Assembly (NCBI GenBank): GCA_964017045.1
Contig: OZ024808.1
Coordinates: 18,593,284 to 18,657,283 of the forward strand
Length of the DNA: 64,000 bases
Source of the DNA: Omphiscola glabra
Lineage: Eukaryota > Mollusca > Gastropoda > Lymnaeidae
Direction: 5' to 3'
The translations under genes and the position numbers were made by a program. Shown here in pieces: positions 18,524-31,600 of this stretch (the first letter of the stretch is position 1; each line of letters begins with the position of its first letter). The notes beneath the pieces were generated by a model. It had not been told where the DNA came from, searched no databases, and was given only the letters and a program-made list of their open reading frames with translations.

Positions 18524-19095
18524 GTCATCACTGTCACCACTGTCATCACTGTCATCCCTATCATCACTGTCATCACTGTCAACACTGTCATCCCTATCAT
18601 CACTGTCATCACTGTCACCCCTGTCATCACTGTCATCATATCATCAATGTCATCACTGTCACCACTGACATCCCTATCATCACTGTCATTACTGTTATCC
18701 CTATCATCACTGTCACTACTGTCCTCACTGTCATCACTGTAACCACTGTCATCACTGTCACCACTGCCACCACTGTCCTCACTGTCACCACTGTCCTCTC
18801 TGTCACCACTATCATCACTGTCACCACTGTCATCCCTATCATCAATGTCATCACTGTCATCTCTGTCACCACTGACATCCCTATCATCACTGTCATCACT
18901 GTCATCCATATCATCACTGTCACTACTGTCCTCACTGTCATCACTGTAACCACTGTCATCACTGTCATCACTGTAACCACTGTCATCACTGTCATCACTG
19001 TCATCACTGTCACCACTGTCCTCACTGTCATCACTGTAACCACTGTCACCACTGTCATCACTGTCACCACTGTCATCACTGTCATCACTGACATT
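18524..19095. repeat. 9-bp satellite (atcactgtc/accactgtc), about 60 units
   Basis: Short unit with higher-order variants containing ccctatcat and tcctcactgtc. All six frames are largely open; the minus frame gives a dentin-like Asp-Ser-Gly run and the plus frame a TVITV run. Neither has splice signals or non-repeat coding context, so I do not call a gene. Confidence 0.95.
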
Positions 19096-19504
19096 GTTTG
19101 GGTCTATGTAAACATGACACGCCTCCCATAAGACGTGTCGACTCAAGTGGTTTAATCTTACGAGAAAATGTTTCCACGGGTCAAAGGTCGGTAACCTCTT
19201 CATAGGCGTACGAATATTGGACTCCAGGCAGGCAATTAACACCGATACAACTAGCTCCGCGCAAGATGGTCACACAGTGGCAGACCAGCCCCCACCCCAC
19301 ACAGTGGCAGACCAGACTTTTAGCCTGGCTACGATAACACGGACCAACCTTCCCCCTCCCCCAGTAAAAAAAAAAATACACCTAAATTAGAAAGGCACAA
19401 TCCCGTCTTGTCACTTATGTAATATTGGTGCCGCCCCTGGATCAACAAGAAAGGCATTTTTAAAAAGTCATTGAAGTTAACTGGTAAAAATTCACATGGC
19501 ATTT

Positions 19505-19935
19505 CTTTAATTACGTCACGCTCAGGGGGTGTTTAGGGCGAAAATTTGTGACACTTTGTGACGGGGGAAAAGGGGGGGGGGGGTTAAAAATTGGGACATC
19601 ACATTAAGAACAAATAAAATTTAAATCTAAAATTGTCTAATTTTGAAAAATCTTTTTTCAATTAATTATAAAATTTTAGGTAGAAATTGCATAAGACAGT
19701 GGGTCACTACCTTCCTAATACCGCGACTCTTTAATACAGCTCCTCATGTTGTGGCGACCCCCAGCCACAAAATTATTTTTGTTTCTACTTTGTAACTGTA
19801 GAGTATATGTGTTTTCAGATGGTCTTAGGCGACTCCTGGGAAAGGGTCGCGACCCACATGTTGAGAACCGCTGGCTTAAGGTAATTATAGTACAGTGAAA
19901 CTCAGTCGCGCACACCTTCTGCGCATATCGAAAAA
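19505..19935 (+). mobile_element. TIR-type DNA element, copy interrupted by a hAT MITE
   Basis: The sequence from attacgtcacgctca through gaaaaatc and aattaatt to actcagtcgcgcacacctt is collinear with 50300-50530. The match is interrupted at 19697-19873 by a SPIN-like hAT element. The right end corresponding to 50803 is not found, so this copy is partial. Confidence 0.75.
19697..19873 (+). mobile_element. SPIN-like hAT MITE nested in an older element
   Basis: Starts cagtgggtcactaccttcct and ends tgttgagaaccgctg. Flanks are gcataaga and gcttaagg, a 6/8 match expected of an aged 8-bp hAT target duplication. The related element at 50291-50803 lacks the insertion at the equivalent point. Confidence 0.85.
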
Positions 19936-20292
19936 TGACGCCCTAATCGAGCTCCATGGGCTCCGGAACATTGTGACGGCCGCAATACCCCCCACCCCCT
20001 CTCATCAGGCCTGACCAACCTATTGGTAGTAATTGTAATTTATACTTTATTCAGGTGCCAAAAAACTATCATATAAGAATAAGAGGCGTTTTCACTCATT
20101 CTGTTATATTAATATTCTTTTTGGGCCGGGGGGGGGGGGGTGTGTTGGGGGGGGTGGTCTTCCGCGTGCCATTGAAAATTGCTCTGCGTACCTCGTTTAG
20201 CACCAGTGCCGAAGGTTGCATAGTCCCGCCCCTGGTTAAAGACTATTGAATAAAAATGACTAGCGCATGCCCTGCGAAGGTATGGATGGACA

Positions 20293-20468
20293 CAGTGGTG
20301 TAGGAAGTGGGGCTAAGGGGGTGCGGTCCTCCCCGGGCGCCACGTTTTTATCGTTATAAAGAGGGGCTGGCATTTTAGACCAACTGCGGTGGGTTTTTTT
20401 TCGTGCAAAGTGGGGGTGGCAAAAATCCACGCCCGCCCCAGGCGGCACTAACCCTAGTTACGCCACTG
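20293..20468. mobile_element. second hAT MITE family with 8-bp target duplication
   Basis: Termini cagtggtgtag and ttacgccactg are inverted repeats of the hAT type. Flanks gatggaca (20285-20292) and catggaca (20469-20476) match at 7 of 8 positions. 176 bp, non-coding. Ends like these also occur alone near 33680-33694 and 8066-8076. Confidence 0.75.
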
Positions 20469-21104
20469 CATGGACAGATCATTAGTGTCCGCCACGGGGC
20501 ATTTTAATAACAATGCTTCATGGCGTGCGCATTGGGTCTTTCTATAATTAATTTCATAAGCTTAAAAATTCCAAAAATTCATTTTTATAAAAAAGCCGGC
20601 TTAGTTGCTATCTGCGATGTTTATCAAGGAAATGGTGTGTGTGTGTGCGTGCGTGTCAAAAAAAAAAAAACAAAAAAAAAAAACCCCTTAAAATAAAACA
20701 CGTGGGTAGCGGAAAAATCTTTAATGGCGGACATCTTTAATGACGGTTTATCTCTTTGAGTGCTTATATAAATTTATATTTTAGCAGACATAGTTTAAAA
20801 TAATTAATCAATAAACAAGTCCACATTTCACGTGGGGGTCTCATATCTCGAGATTTTTTTTAAACTGATGGGTCATTGGGTTGCGGGCCGCTGTGACCTA
20901 CTGACCCAAAGTTATAAAATCTTTAACAATCTTCAATGAAAATGATTAGAAAATGAGCGAGATCCGTACCACACCAGATACACCACCAGGCACCCCACTA
21001 GGTACACCACAAGGCACCCCATCAGCACCCCACTAGGTACACTACCAGGAACCCCACCATGCGACCTACTACATATGTAACCTTAGGGCACTCAACCAGC
21101 CAAT

Positions 21105-21655
21105 GCAGGTAACATACCATCCAACCAATGCAGGTAACATACCATCCACCTAAAAAGCCAGTGCAGATAACATACCATCCTCTTAACAAGCCAATGCAGG
21201 TAACATACCATCCACATAACAAGCCAGTGCAGGTAACATACCATCCACCTAAGAAGCCAATGCAGGTAACATACCATCCACCTAACAAGCCAATGCAGGT
21301 CACATACCATCCACCTAACAAGCCAATGCAGGTCACATACCATCCACCTTAGAAGCCAATGCAGGTAACATACCATCCACCTAACAAGTCAATGCAGGTA
21401 ACATACCATCCACATAACAAGCGAATGCCGGTAATATACCATCCACCTAACAAGCCAATGCAGGTAACATACCATCCACCTAAGAAGCCAATGCAGGTCA
21501 CATACCATCCACCTAACAAGCCAATGCAGGTCACATACCATCCACTTAACAAGCCAATGCAGGTCACATACCATCCACCTAACAAGTCAATGCAGGTAAC
21601 ATACCATCCACCTAACAAGCCAATGCAGGTAACATACCATCCACACAACCAGCCA
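21105..21655. repeat. 33-bp minisatellite, about 17 copies
   Basis: Unit ccaatgcaggtaacatacca plus tccacctaacaag. Being 33 bp it is open on both strands (QVTYHPPNKPM plus, CYLHWLVRWMV minus); these frames have no non-repetitive core. Confidence 0.97.
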
Positions 21656-21957
21656 ATGAAAGCACTCCACCAAGCAACATGCCCAACCCAACCTAACCCC
21701 CATCCAAGTAACCTACCTCAAACATAATTATATGCATCACTTCCACGCTTACTGATCCAAAGTGAATCCATTGTTGGGGATTTTCTTGTATGACGCTAGT
21801 TTAATTAAAGACCAAACAACATCGAAGGTCGCAAATAGAAATTATCAAAAGATTTCATTTGTAATCATACATTTAATTTTGATGCACAAAAACACACACA
21901 TTCTGATCATGACATACAAAATAATTGTATCAATGTGTGCTTGGCCAAATGCCTGTC

Positions 21958-22317
21958 AGCCATATCTCCACGGCAATACCCTCAATGGCAGCCATATCTC
22001 CACGGCAATACCCTCAATGGCAGCCATATCTCCACGGCAATACCCTCAATGGCAGCCATATCTCCACGGCAATACCCTCAATGGCAGCCATATCTCCACG
22101 GCAATACCCTCAATGGCAGCCATATCTCCACGGCAATACCCTCAATGGCAGCCATATCTTCACGGCAATACCCTCAATGGCAGCCATATCTCCACGGCAA
22201 TACCCTCAATGGCAGCCATATCTCCACGGCAATACCCTCAATGGCAGCCATATCTCCACGGCAATACCCTCAATGGCAGCCATATCTCCACGGCAATACC
22301 CTCAATGGCAGCCATAT
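21958..22317. repeat. 32-bp minisatellite, 11 copies
   Basis: Unit ccatatctccacggcaatac plus cctcaatggcag, almost perfectly conserved. The 50-60 bp in front of it (from 21907) recur with 2.5 units of the same repeat at 25998-26130. Confidence 0.97.
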
Positions 22318-23462
22318 AAAACGAAATTAAAACAGAAAAAAAACCACTGTCACATTTTAGTTAGGATTCTAATCTGAGTGAACTTGTAACTGCTGACAAA
22401 CCTTACAAAGATAGACCAGCAAATTGATATTTAGAGTAGTTTTCTTTAAACAGAAACATCCCTAAAATAAAAATATCTATAGGTTTTTTTTCCCCCTCTC
22501 AACACCCCCCCCCCCCCTTTTTCCAAAATACTATCGGGTGTGGCGTCCAGCAATAAAATATGGTGTCCAAAAATCAGAAGTTATTCTCATAGCGCAATTC
22601 AAGTCATTGCATGAGAACAAAAATGTCATTAAAATGACATCACAGTAGTGCAGATAAGCTTTTGTCAGGAAGCAACTCAACATAAGTCATGCGCCAGGTA
22701 AGCATTTTTATTATTTGTTTTTAAAAAAAACAGACATTGCATTCGGGTTTCAGTTACAAAATAAAATTATTTGATTTTATCTGGTTAGAAAAAAAAAACT
22801 AAACAAAACATTTGAGTTTAATTTTTAAAAAAAAATGTTAATGGATTTATTTATTAACTAGAGCCAAAAATCCTTAGAGAAATACTTTTTTTAGAATGCA
22901 CAAAATGAATGCATATGTACAGAAGCATATTAAAATAATTAGCTTATTCCGACAATGAATAACTTCTGCAACACAAAACTAAAGTAACCTAACAGCATCA
23001 CATTAGCACCAACAGTAAGAAATTAATTTTTCAACTTGTAATTGTCCTTGCCAGCAAAAGTTTAAATTTCATATGCATATGTAAAACTAGATATGTAAGA
23101 TTGGGTTATTTAATTATTTTTTTTAATTGTACACAAAATTACGGTCTCGCACTGCAAAGTAAAAACTTAGGACTTATTTAAGATTTTTGGTTGGAGATAC
23201 AGTACTCTTTAACATTTATTCATTCAATCATTTAGAATTTTCATAAGGAATGCTCAGAAAACAACTACAATGTAAATCTGGATCTGATTTTAATTTTATG
23301 AATGAGATTGCTATTTTTTTGCTATTGGACGGTCAGTGATAAAATGCCCATTAGATATGTTACATCAAGCATAAAATATATATGAAACATGAAAAAAATT
23401 ACAACTATAAATATTTGAAATGGTCAAGGAAACTCCAACGCTGAGGTATGGGCCGTACTCCT
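22318..23462. other. AT-rich flank, possible 3' UTR of the exon at 23463-23633
   Basis: No gene recognised. A minus-strand AATAAA lies at 23215-23220 and could end a transcript from the coding-like exon that stops at 23463. Confidence 0.35.
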
Positions 23463-23633
23463 TTACTGAGGTATGGGCCCTAATGTGGCCATCTTTTCGT
23501 ACATGTTTAAAATATCATCTTGTTCGTCACGCCGGGCTAGGTTCTCAGAATGATCTACCTCAGGTTGCTGGTTCAAAATGTGAAGTTGTTCACCTTGCTG
23601 TGCAACAGTCTCAGGATTATCTTCCTTATTTTG
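23463..23633 (-). CDS. candidate terminal coding exon, Gln/Glu-rich, gene unassigned
   Basis: After a pyrimidine-rich acceptor ending CCATAACCAG, 56 codons are open to TAA: it starts QNKEDNPETVAQQGEQLH and ends NMYEKMATLGPIPQ. Composition is protein-like and non-repetitive, with amphipathic acidic character. It begins in phase 0, which is the phase left by the TRPV exon ending at 29323, so it could be an alternative C-terminal exon of that channel about 5.7 kb downstream of the normal path. It could equally be the last exon of an unseen minus-strand gene. No known domain recognised. Confidence 0.4.
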   Translation of the reverse strand, partial: QNKEDNPETVAQQGEQLHILNQQPEVDHSENLARRDEQDDILNMYEKMATLGPIPQ

Positions 23634-25707
23634 CTGGTTATGGCCAGAGATGAAAGTTGTGAATAAAAATAATCACAAAGATTTTCAAAACATACATCAC
23701 ATTTGGTATTTATTTACCAGGACCTTTTTTTAAAAAAAATAAGCATGTTGCTTATGAGCTGAACTTTAATGATTTTAACACCAAAATTAAAATAGGCAGT
23801 GGTAAAAATTATTTTTTTGGCAAGTATTTAGAAATGAATACTGTAAAATAAAATGTGCCCCTGTGTCAGAAACTAGGATATAGCCTATACGGGTTACTAC
23901 ATTGTAGATTTCTATACAAATAAAAAATACTTGTTTTATTTAAATATTAGCTGACTAGATTAAAAAATGATTATCACACATAACTTCAAAATCAGATATT
24001 TAAAAAATAATAATTTCTTTTATTTATGAGGCTGTCAAAAATTAATCAATTCTAAATAAATAAAAATATTAATTAAAAAAGACAAAACACCATACAATTT
24101 GTATGATAGTTATGAGTAGCCATTCTAACATATTGAACTCTGTCAATGTTAACATACATCATAATAGAAAAACAACTTTAAAGGTTGATCCTTTAACATG
24201 TCACATATTTTTAACCTTACATTGAAGTATGTTACTGATTCAAATGATCAAATGAATTTTGCCGTTGAATTACACAAAGTTCTAAACAACATTTCTGGTC
24301 ATCCGATGAGTTGGTCAAGATTAACTTATGTCTTTACCATTCAGCCTTGTTCTAATCATAACTAATCTTACCTAAATAATGATTTAAAAAACCAAAATCA
24401 ATCATTTCCAAGCTAGTGAAATAGAGCTGCATAAACAAGAAATAGCAAATTAGAGTTTATAGAAATTACTGCGGTTTGATGATAAAGGTAAAATACAAAT
24501 AAACCCATGCTAACACTAATTTAAAAATAACTATTTCATTTCTGGCTCAGTGTGTTATATTACCAATTTTTTTATGTATTATCTATTTTTGAAAAAATTT
24601 GTTTTTAATCCTATGCAAAATATAAATTTTAAAAAATGTCTTGTCTTAATGACTTGAGATATTTTCATAGATAGAATGTAGTCATCTAGATTTAGTTAAA
24701 ACTATAACCTTACAAAAAACAAAACAAAAACAATACAACTTTAAATTGATATTGTACTTTAAACATTAGTAATATCGATGACTTCATACGTTAAATTGTC
24801 TACAGGTGCAATTACATTAAAAATTTAATGATCTACATGAAATATATTTGGTTTAATTACTATAATAACCTGAAAATTAAAATCATTTCAAAATCTGGTA
24901 ACTTATGTCATTAAATATTTTCCCTTTGTGTTCTTACCTCTGATTTTCTGACAATGGTTGATGATGGTTGCGTTTAACAAATTTTTTAAGGAGGATTTCA
25001 GTTTTGTTTAATCACAATTATTTTCACATTTCATATTAGTTAATTATTCTCTTTTAATAATGATAAAAGCAGGTACATTTTATTTGTTGATGTGTGAAAA
25101 GCAAATATGGAATTGTTTATTAACTTGACTAGTGTCATGTTATTTTAATGTAAGACCAAATCTTACAAATAGAAAATAATGTAATTAAAACATATCATCA
25201 TTATGTTGTATATTTTTTTAAAAGTACCATTGAAAAATAGCCAACAAAAATGTAAGTGCCTTGAACTGTTAGGTGTAAAATCAAGGTACCGGAAAACCTA
25301 TAAATTTGATTTAAGCAAAAATAATGATTCTCTAGATATGTATTATTGTATGCCTCTGTTCAAGAGCAAGAAAATTACAATGCCCCCAAAAAACCGGCAT
25401 TTTAATATGTGTTCAATAGATTTGCAAGAATAAAAAAATTAATATTTCCAAATGGGCTTCTTAGAAAACACCAATAGTAAGATTTTTTTTATCCCATGGA
25501 GATAAATCAATGAACGAAGCTTGGGATGTACAGTTGCAGTGACATGAGTACAACAACATACAAGGCGAAACAGAATAATGACATGAATGCAGTTTCTTTG
25601 TAAAGATCAAGACTGGCAGTCTTAACTGCATGCAAATAAAAAACATAAAGCTTTAAGAAACAAAAAAATATTAAAATGAGCAAATAATTTTAAAATGTGT
25701 TTTTTTA
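23634..25707. other. AT-rich intergenic or intronic sequence, nothing recognised
   Basis: No supportable exon. A minus-strand donor-like CAGAGGTAAG near 24938 follows an open stretch, but no acceptor could be paired with it. Confidence 0.4.
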
Positions 25708-25850
25708 GACTATGATAGGTAAGCTATGGTGTGAAAATATTTAGCCTATGATAGGTAAGCTATAGTGTGAAAACTTTTAGTCTATGATAGGTAAGCTATG
25801 GTGTGAAAACATTTAGTTTATGATAGGTAAGCTATGGTGTGAAAGCAACT
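25708..25850. repeat. 35-bp tandem repeat, 4 copies
   Basis: Unit tatgataggtaagctatggt plus gtgaaaacatttagt with minor changes. Confidence 0.9.
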
Positions 25851-25997
25851 GTGAAAGATAAGCTATAAAGTGAAAAACAACTGTGAAAGATATTTGAAAC
25901 ATAATGCATTAAATATTGTGACATGTCAAGACATGACAATATTATTTACGAAACCATACAAGACAACTTAAAATTAGGAACAAGAAACATGGACAAA

Positions 25998-26130
25998 ACA
26001 TGACATACAAAATAATTGTATCAATGTGTGCTTGGCCAAATGCCTGTCAGCCATATCCACGGCAATACCCTAAATGGCAGCCATATCTCCACGGCAATAC
26101 CCTCAATGGCAGCCATATCTCCACTGCAAG
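25998..26130. repeat. short second locus of the 32-bp minisatellite
   Basis: The stretch from catgacatacaaaataattg to tgtcagccatatc is the same as 21907-21967, and is followed by about 2.5 units of the 32-bp repeat. It is a paralogous, unexpanded version of the 21958-22317 array. Confidence 0.9.
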
Positions 26131-26937
26131 GGTGGGAAGGTCTTAAAAAACAACAAGGGGATTCACTGCTCATACTGTTCTGGCCAGAGGTCAATAAGTG
26201 GGATTCACTGCTCATACAGTTCTGGCCAGTGGTCAATAAGTGCAATGAAATAATAAGTGCAATGACATGAAAAGCACAACGACAAAGTATATGGGCACTG
26301 GATGAAGGTTAACACATTACAGGAGCATATTTGGTACAGATAGGGTTAGGGTGCAGTAGCTTAGTCAGACATGGAGCAGAAAATTTTTCCGACAGCTTTT
26401 GGACAGCTTTAATTTCAAAGTGGTTAGAAAACAAAAGTAAATATGTAAAGAATCAACTGGTAAATTAAAAAAAAAAGATATGTGCCGAATGTAAATCGAA
26501 CTTTTTAGTTAGCAGTTATGTCAAGTGCACATTGATTCATATGTAAATTTATTGATGTGTAAATTGATTTACATAGGTTTATGTATACATTAATTTATCT
26601 TTCATGTCCTATCAAGTTTATAGATTGGCTTAGTATTGAATTATTATGGAAACCACTTTAAAATGCTATCTATATATATAGTTGCAAAGAGTGTTGTGAA
26701 TAAATATATGATAATTAAGTACTATCATTGGAAGTATTCTGTTTTTTTAGGGAAGGTCATGTGACATGGCAGGAAGTGTTACATGGTTAATAATATTAAA
26801 TCCAGTACTCACATGTGAATCTGCACAAGTTGAAAATATTCAGAAAAAAAAAAAAGAAAAAAGAAAAGTAAGAAAGAAACTAATAGTTGAATATTGAAAA
26901 AAAAAAAAAGAAAGGGGGAGTAATGTTTCAACACGTC

Positions 26938-27630
26938 ATTACAAGTCCATGGCATGTGTTCACACAAGTCCATGGCATGTGTTCATACAAGTCCATGGCA
27001 TGTGTTCATACAAGTCCATGGCATGTATTCATACAAGTCCATAGCATGTTTTCACACAAGTCCATGGCATGTGTTCACACAAGTCCATGGCATGTGTTCA
27101 TACAAGTCCATGGCATGTGTTCATACAAGTCCATGGCATGTGTTCATACAAGTCAATGGCACGTGTTCATACAAGTACATGGCATGTGTTCACACAAGTC
27201 AATGGTACGTGTTCATACAAGTCCATGGCACGTGTTCACACAAGTCCATGGCATGTGTTCACACAAGTCCATGCCATGTGTTCATACAAGTCCATGCCAT
27301 GTGTTCATACAAGTCCATGGCAAGTGTTCATACAAGTCCATGGCATGTGTTCATACAAGTCCATGGCATGTGTTCATACAAGTCAATGGCACGTGTTCAT
27401 ACAAGTACATGGCATGTGTTCACACAAGTCAATGGTACGTGTTCACACAAGTCAATGGTACGTGTTCACACAAGTCCATGGCATGTGTTCACACAAGTCC
27501 ATGCCATGTGTTCATACAAGTCCATGCCATGTGTTCATACAAGTCCATGGCAAGTGTTCATACAAGTCCATGCCATGTGTTCATACAAGTCCATGGCACG
27601 TGTTCATACAAGTCCATGGCATGTGCTCAT
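26938..27630. repeat. 23-bp minisatellite, about 30 copies
   Basis: Unit catggcatgtgttcatacaa plus gtc, with cacacaagtc and ggtacg variants distributed in blocks. Long frames on plus (HVFIQVHGMCSYKSMAC) arise because three units equal 69 bp and no stop occurs in any frame. Confidence 0.97.
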
Positions 27631-28412
27631 CGATTTGAAATGTTATAAAAATGTTTTCATTTTTTTCTTCTTTCTAGATTACAATAGTATATTTAAGAAG
27701 TGTAATTTTTAGTTTTAACATTTAATTTTTTTAGGCAAAATTTCTAGCTAGGTTAAAATACTTTAAGCATTTTTATGAAATCAGGAATATAAAAATGATA
27801 AGTGTTGATAGGGCTAAATCTGATTAAAGAAAATTGTTTTTTGAGAAAGTTAAATGCTTGAGGTTAAAGCAGGATTGACCATGGACTTGAACAATTTAAA
27901 TTGAATGACAGATTTTAGTGGCAAAGTGCAATCTTAATTCTGAAAACCCTTCAATTGACTCCTTCGTTGATATTTCAGTATATTTCTTATTTGCTGCATT
28001 GAAAAAAATGTCCCTACACATCTGTATCTTCCTTTCTGCCCCCACCCCACCTTTTAAAATAAAAAAAGTATGGATCAAATTAATTGTACTTGAGAGTGTA
28101 ACATAATCTTTATTATTAAGAAATAAAGATCTACTGTGACTTGAGAGAGGAACATGATCTGTGTTAAAGAAAAAAAGATCTACTGTGATTGTGAGGGAAA
28201 ATAATAATAAAATGTTAGAAAATGTGCTGAATAAAAAATATTGAGGGAGAGGAGGTAGGGAGAAGACCAAACATTTCATGCATCACACACAGTGTAGAAT
28301 AAAACGTTCAGAAAATAAGATATATTTATATACTAGCAACACTGTTGCCTTTCGTTGATCATTTACTTTGGCGGGAGATAATACTTCAGTAACACTGTAA
28401 CTTCCATCAACA

Positions 28413-28596
28413 GAGTATACATTACTTCAGCTGTTTATGAATGGACCAATGAACGTAAGTGTACATTACTTCAGCTGTTTATGAATGGACCAATGAACGT
28501 AAGTGTACATTACTTCAGCTGTTTAGGAATGGACCAATGAACGTAAGTGTTCATTAACTTTGCTGTTTTTTTTTTTATGAATGGACCAAAGAACAT
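28413..28596. repeat. 44-bp tandem repeat in the TRPV 3' UTR region
   Basis: Four units of taagtgtacattacttcagc plus tgtttatgaatggaccaatgaacg, the last one disrupted by a T-tract. It starts right after the TRPV stop codon (28601) in the transcribed direction. A minus-strand AATAAA at 28109-28114 may end the transcript. Confidence 0.9.
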
Positions 28597-28600
28597 AAAG

Positions 28601-31600
28601 TTAAATATTGAAATGGCCTTTCTCTGCATTTCTGATAGAAATTTCAGCGTGGGGCATCATCTTACGGATGCTCAACCGTCGCTCTTTGGCCTTTTGGGAG
28701 GCCATGGCTTTCTGGGAAATTTTGTTCTTGTTCCTGATTATCTTCAGCTCCTCTCTTTCTTTTTCCTGTCAAACAAAATTTCATTGCATTAATTCAAGAC
28801 GCTGTTGGAAAATTTAAAAGCAAGTGAGTTTTATGTCTTACGTGTAAGATTTGCATCTAATCATCAAAATGGAGCTGGCTTGACGTTTTCTAATAGGGTC
28901 ACTATAGAATAATCCTGAGTCTTGCAGCGATGTGGCGGAGCAGACCAGCAACAGAGTTATTTACGAGGAGGAAGAGGAACCAGGGTAAAAAAAAAAAATG
29001 CTCAACCTTTAAAGATGGGGTAACTTTAAACACCCTATGCTGTCCCCAACAATGATTCTCAAATTACACACACAAAAAAAAGCTTCTAAGTCCTCAGTAA
29101 AAAAATGATAAGTCAGTGAATTATCTCATACATCCTGCTGTCACTTCTGCCTCTATCCCTAACAACCATCCATTCCGCTTCTTGATTTTTTAATAAAAAT
29201 ACTGTGTAGACATCCCCCAGGATTGAGTCTGTAACTTATGTAGACATCCCCCCCCCCCATACTGACTCTGTAACTTATGAAGACATCCCCCCCCCCCCAC
29301 CAAGACTGACTCTGTAACTTACCGTCTGGTGCCAGCGAATCATTAGTGCTCTTTCGTTGTCACCAAAGGGTACCGAGTACTTGATCATCTGTTCTCTTCG
29401 ACATTCTGTGGTGACGGTTTGTTCCACAACCAGCACAATGTTGGCCCACTTTAAAGACAACGACATGAAATAAACCCATTATTTCTCACTTCTGATATTG
29501 ACATGTGCACAAGTATTACAACAGTCATGTAAAATTTGATTTGAAAACCATCAGGAAATTCCAAATTGTTTAAGATTTTTTTGTTTCAAATTTAAGGGTA
29601 ACTTAATTTGAGTTCAATGTATTCAAAATGTCTTCGTTAAAGTGATCATATAGTGGCTGTATTGTGGGGTTAATATCTAGTGGCTGTATTGTGGGGTTAA
29701 TATGTAGGTTGATGTCTCAACTTTTCAACATAAAGGACACAGGTTGCCGCACCTGTCTAAACCACTCCTTTTGTGTGTTTGTCACTTCCTCGTAGGTCCG
29801 ACCCATCATAGCAATCAACATGTTGACCAGTAGCAGAGTGACCATGATCATGTACACAACAAAGATCACCTAAAACAGAAACATCTCTCAAATATCATGC
29901 TTGGGAAATACTTTTATTAGCTCAGTATCATTCCTGTGAAATATATGGTTTCTGAGAAATAGTTTTATCCTGTTAATATCATTCATGAGAAATACTTTTA
30001 TTAATTAAATATCATTCCTGTAAAATATTTGGTTTCTGAGAAATAGTTTTTATCCTCTTAATATCATTCATGAGAAATACTTTTATTAAGTCAATATCAT
30101 TCACGAGAAATACTTTTATTATCTCAATATCATTCCTGTGAAATATATGGTTTCTGAGAAATAGTTTTATCCTCTTAATATTAATTAGAGAAAACTTTTT
30201 CATAGCTTAAGTGGACATTTATCACCTATGAAGAAGAATAAATTAAGGTGGCAGTTTGCAAAAAATCTATTTAAATTCATCTAAAGAGAGTAAAGAATTA
30301 AAATTAGGGAAATAATAAGTTTCTGCAATCAAAATCCCTAACTAAAATTATCTATGTTTATATTTTTTTTTTAGAAATGGTGCAAAATTTTAATAAGCTG
30401 AGATTGAGATTATTAAAATAAAAACCCAAATCAAGTTAGTGAATTTAAGATGAATAATATAACAAACTAAATATCATTAGGATTACTATTAAATTAAACA
30501 GCAATGTTGCCAATGGCAAGGGGCCAGATCATTTTTCAGGAGAAAATAATAATTTGTATTTTAAAAAATACCATAAAATAATCATTAGCTTTTTTTTGGG
30601 TACAAATTAGAACCCAAGGACTTACTTATTTCCTAACCAGATACATTTTAACTGAAGGACTTACTTATTTCCTAACCAGATACACTTTAACTGATGGACT
30701 TACTTATTTCCTAACCAGATACATTTTAACTGATGGACTTACTTATTTCCTAACCAGATACATTTTATCTGATGGACTTACTTATTTCCTAACCAGATAC
30801 ATTTTAACTGATGGACTTACTTATTTCCTAACCAGATACATTTTAACTGAAGGACTTACTTATTTCCTAACCAGATACATTTTAACTGATGGACTTACTT
30901 ATTTCCTAACCAGATACATTTTAACTGATGGACTTACTTATTTCCTAACCAGATACATTTTAACTGAAGGACTTACTTATTTCCTAACCAGATACACTTT
31001 AACTGATGGACTTACTTATTTCCTAACCAGATACATTTTAACTGATGGACTTACTTATTTCCTAACCAGATACATTTTAACTGATGGACTTACTTATTTC
31101 CTAACCAGATACATTTTAACTGATGGACTTACTTATTTCCTAACCAGATACATTTTATCTGATGGACTTACTTATTTCCTAACCAGATACATTTTAACTG
31201 ATGGACTTACTTATTTCCTAACCAGATACATTTTAACTGATGGACTTACTTATTTCCTAACCAGATACATTTTAACTGAAGGACTTACTTATTTCCTAAC
31301 CAGATACATTTTAACTGAAGGACTTACTTATTTCCTAACCAGATACATTTTAACTGATGGACAGTGAACTCACATTTTTTCTCAGGATAAGTTAAATTTA
31401 TATAAGCAAAAAAAAAAATAAAAATACTTGGCTAGTACAGAACAACACAATTTTTACACCCTCAGTTGCCTGGATATTCATTTTGTTGATAAGTAAAGAA
31501 TATAACTCTTCGGAACCAATTTTTAAAAACGCCAAACAAATGTCTCTAAAGTATTACAAATCGGTTGAGCATGGGACTATCCTTATCCAAGTTATTTACA

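Noticed and set aside
18493..19242. Long Asp-Ser-Gly frame (minus) and TVITV frame (plus), dentin-like
   Set aside because: Entirely within a 9-bp satellite; all frames are open; no splice or coding context.
21958..22317. CRISPR-like array
   Set aside because: Units are contiguous with no unique spacers, in a eukaryotic genome.
21022..22377. Repeat proteins QVTYHPPNKPM and HGNTLNGSHIST
   Set aside because: 33-bp and 32-bp minisatellites read in frame; both strands or several frames equally open.
26887..27712. 250-codon Cys/His-rich frames
   Set aside because: Produced by a 23-bp repeat without stops; three overlapping plus frames have the same character.
28905..28990. Plus-strand exon after cttgcag ([17 protein letters not shown] or [17 protein letters not shown])
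   Set aside because: Two competing frames, no donor or partner exons; lies antisense in a TRPV intron.
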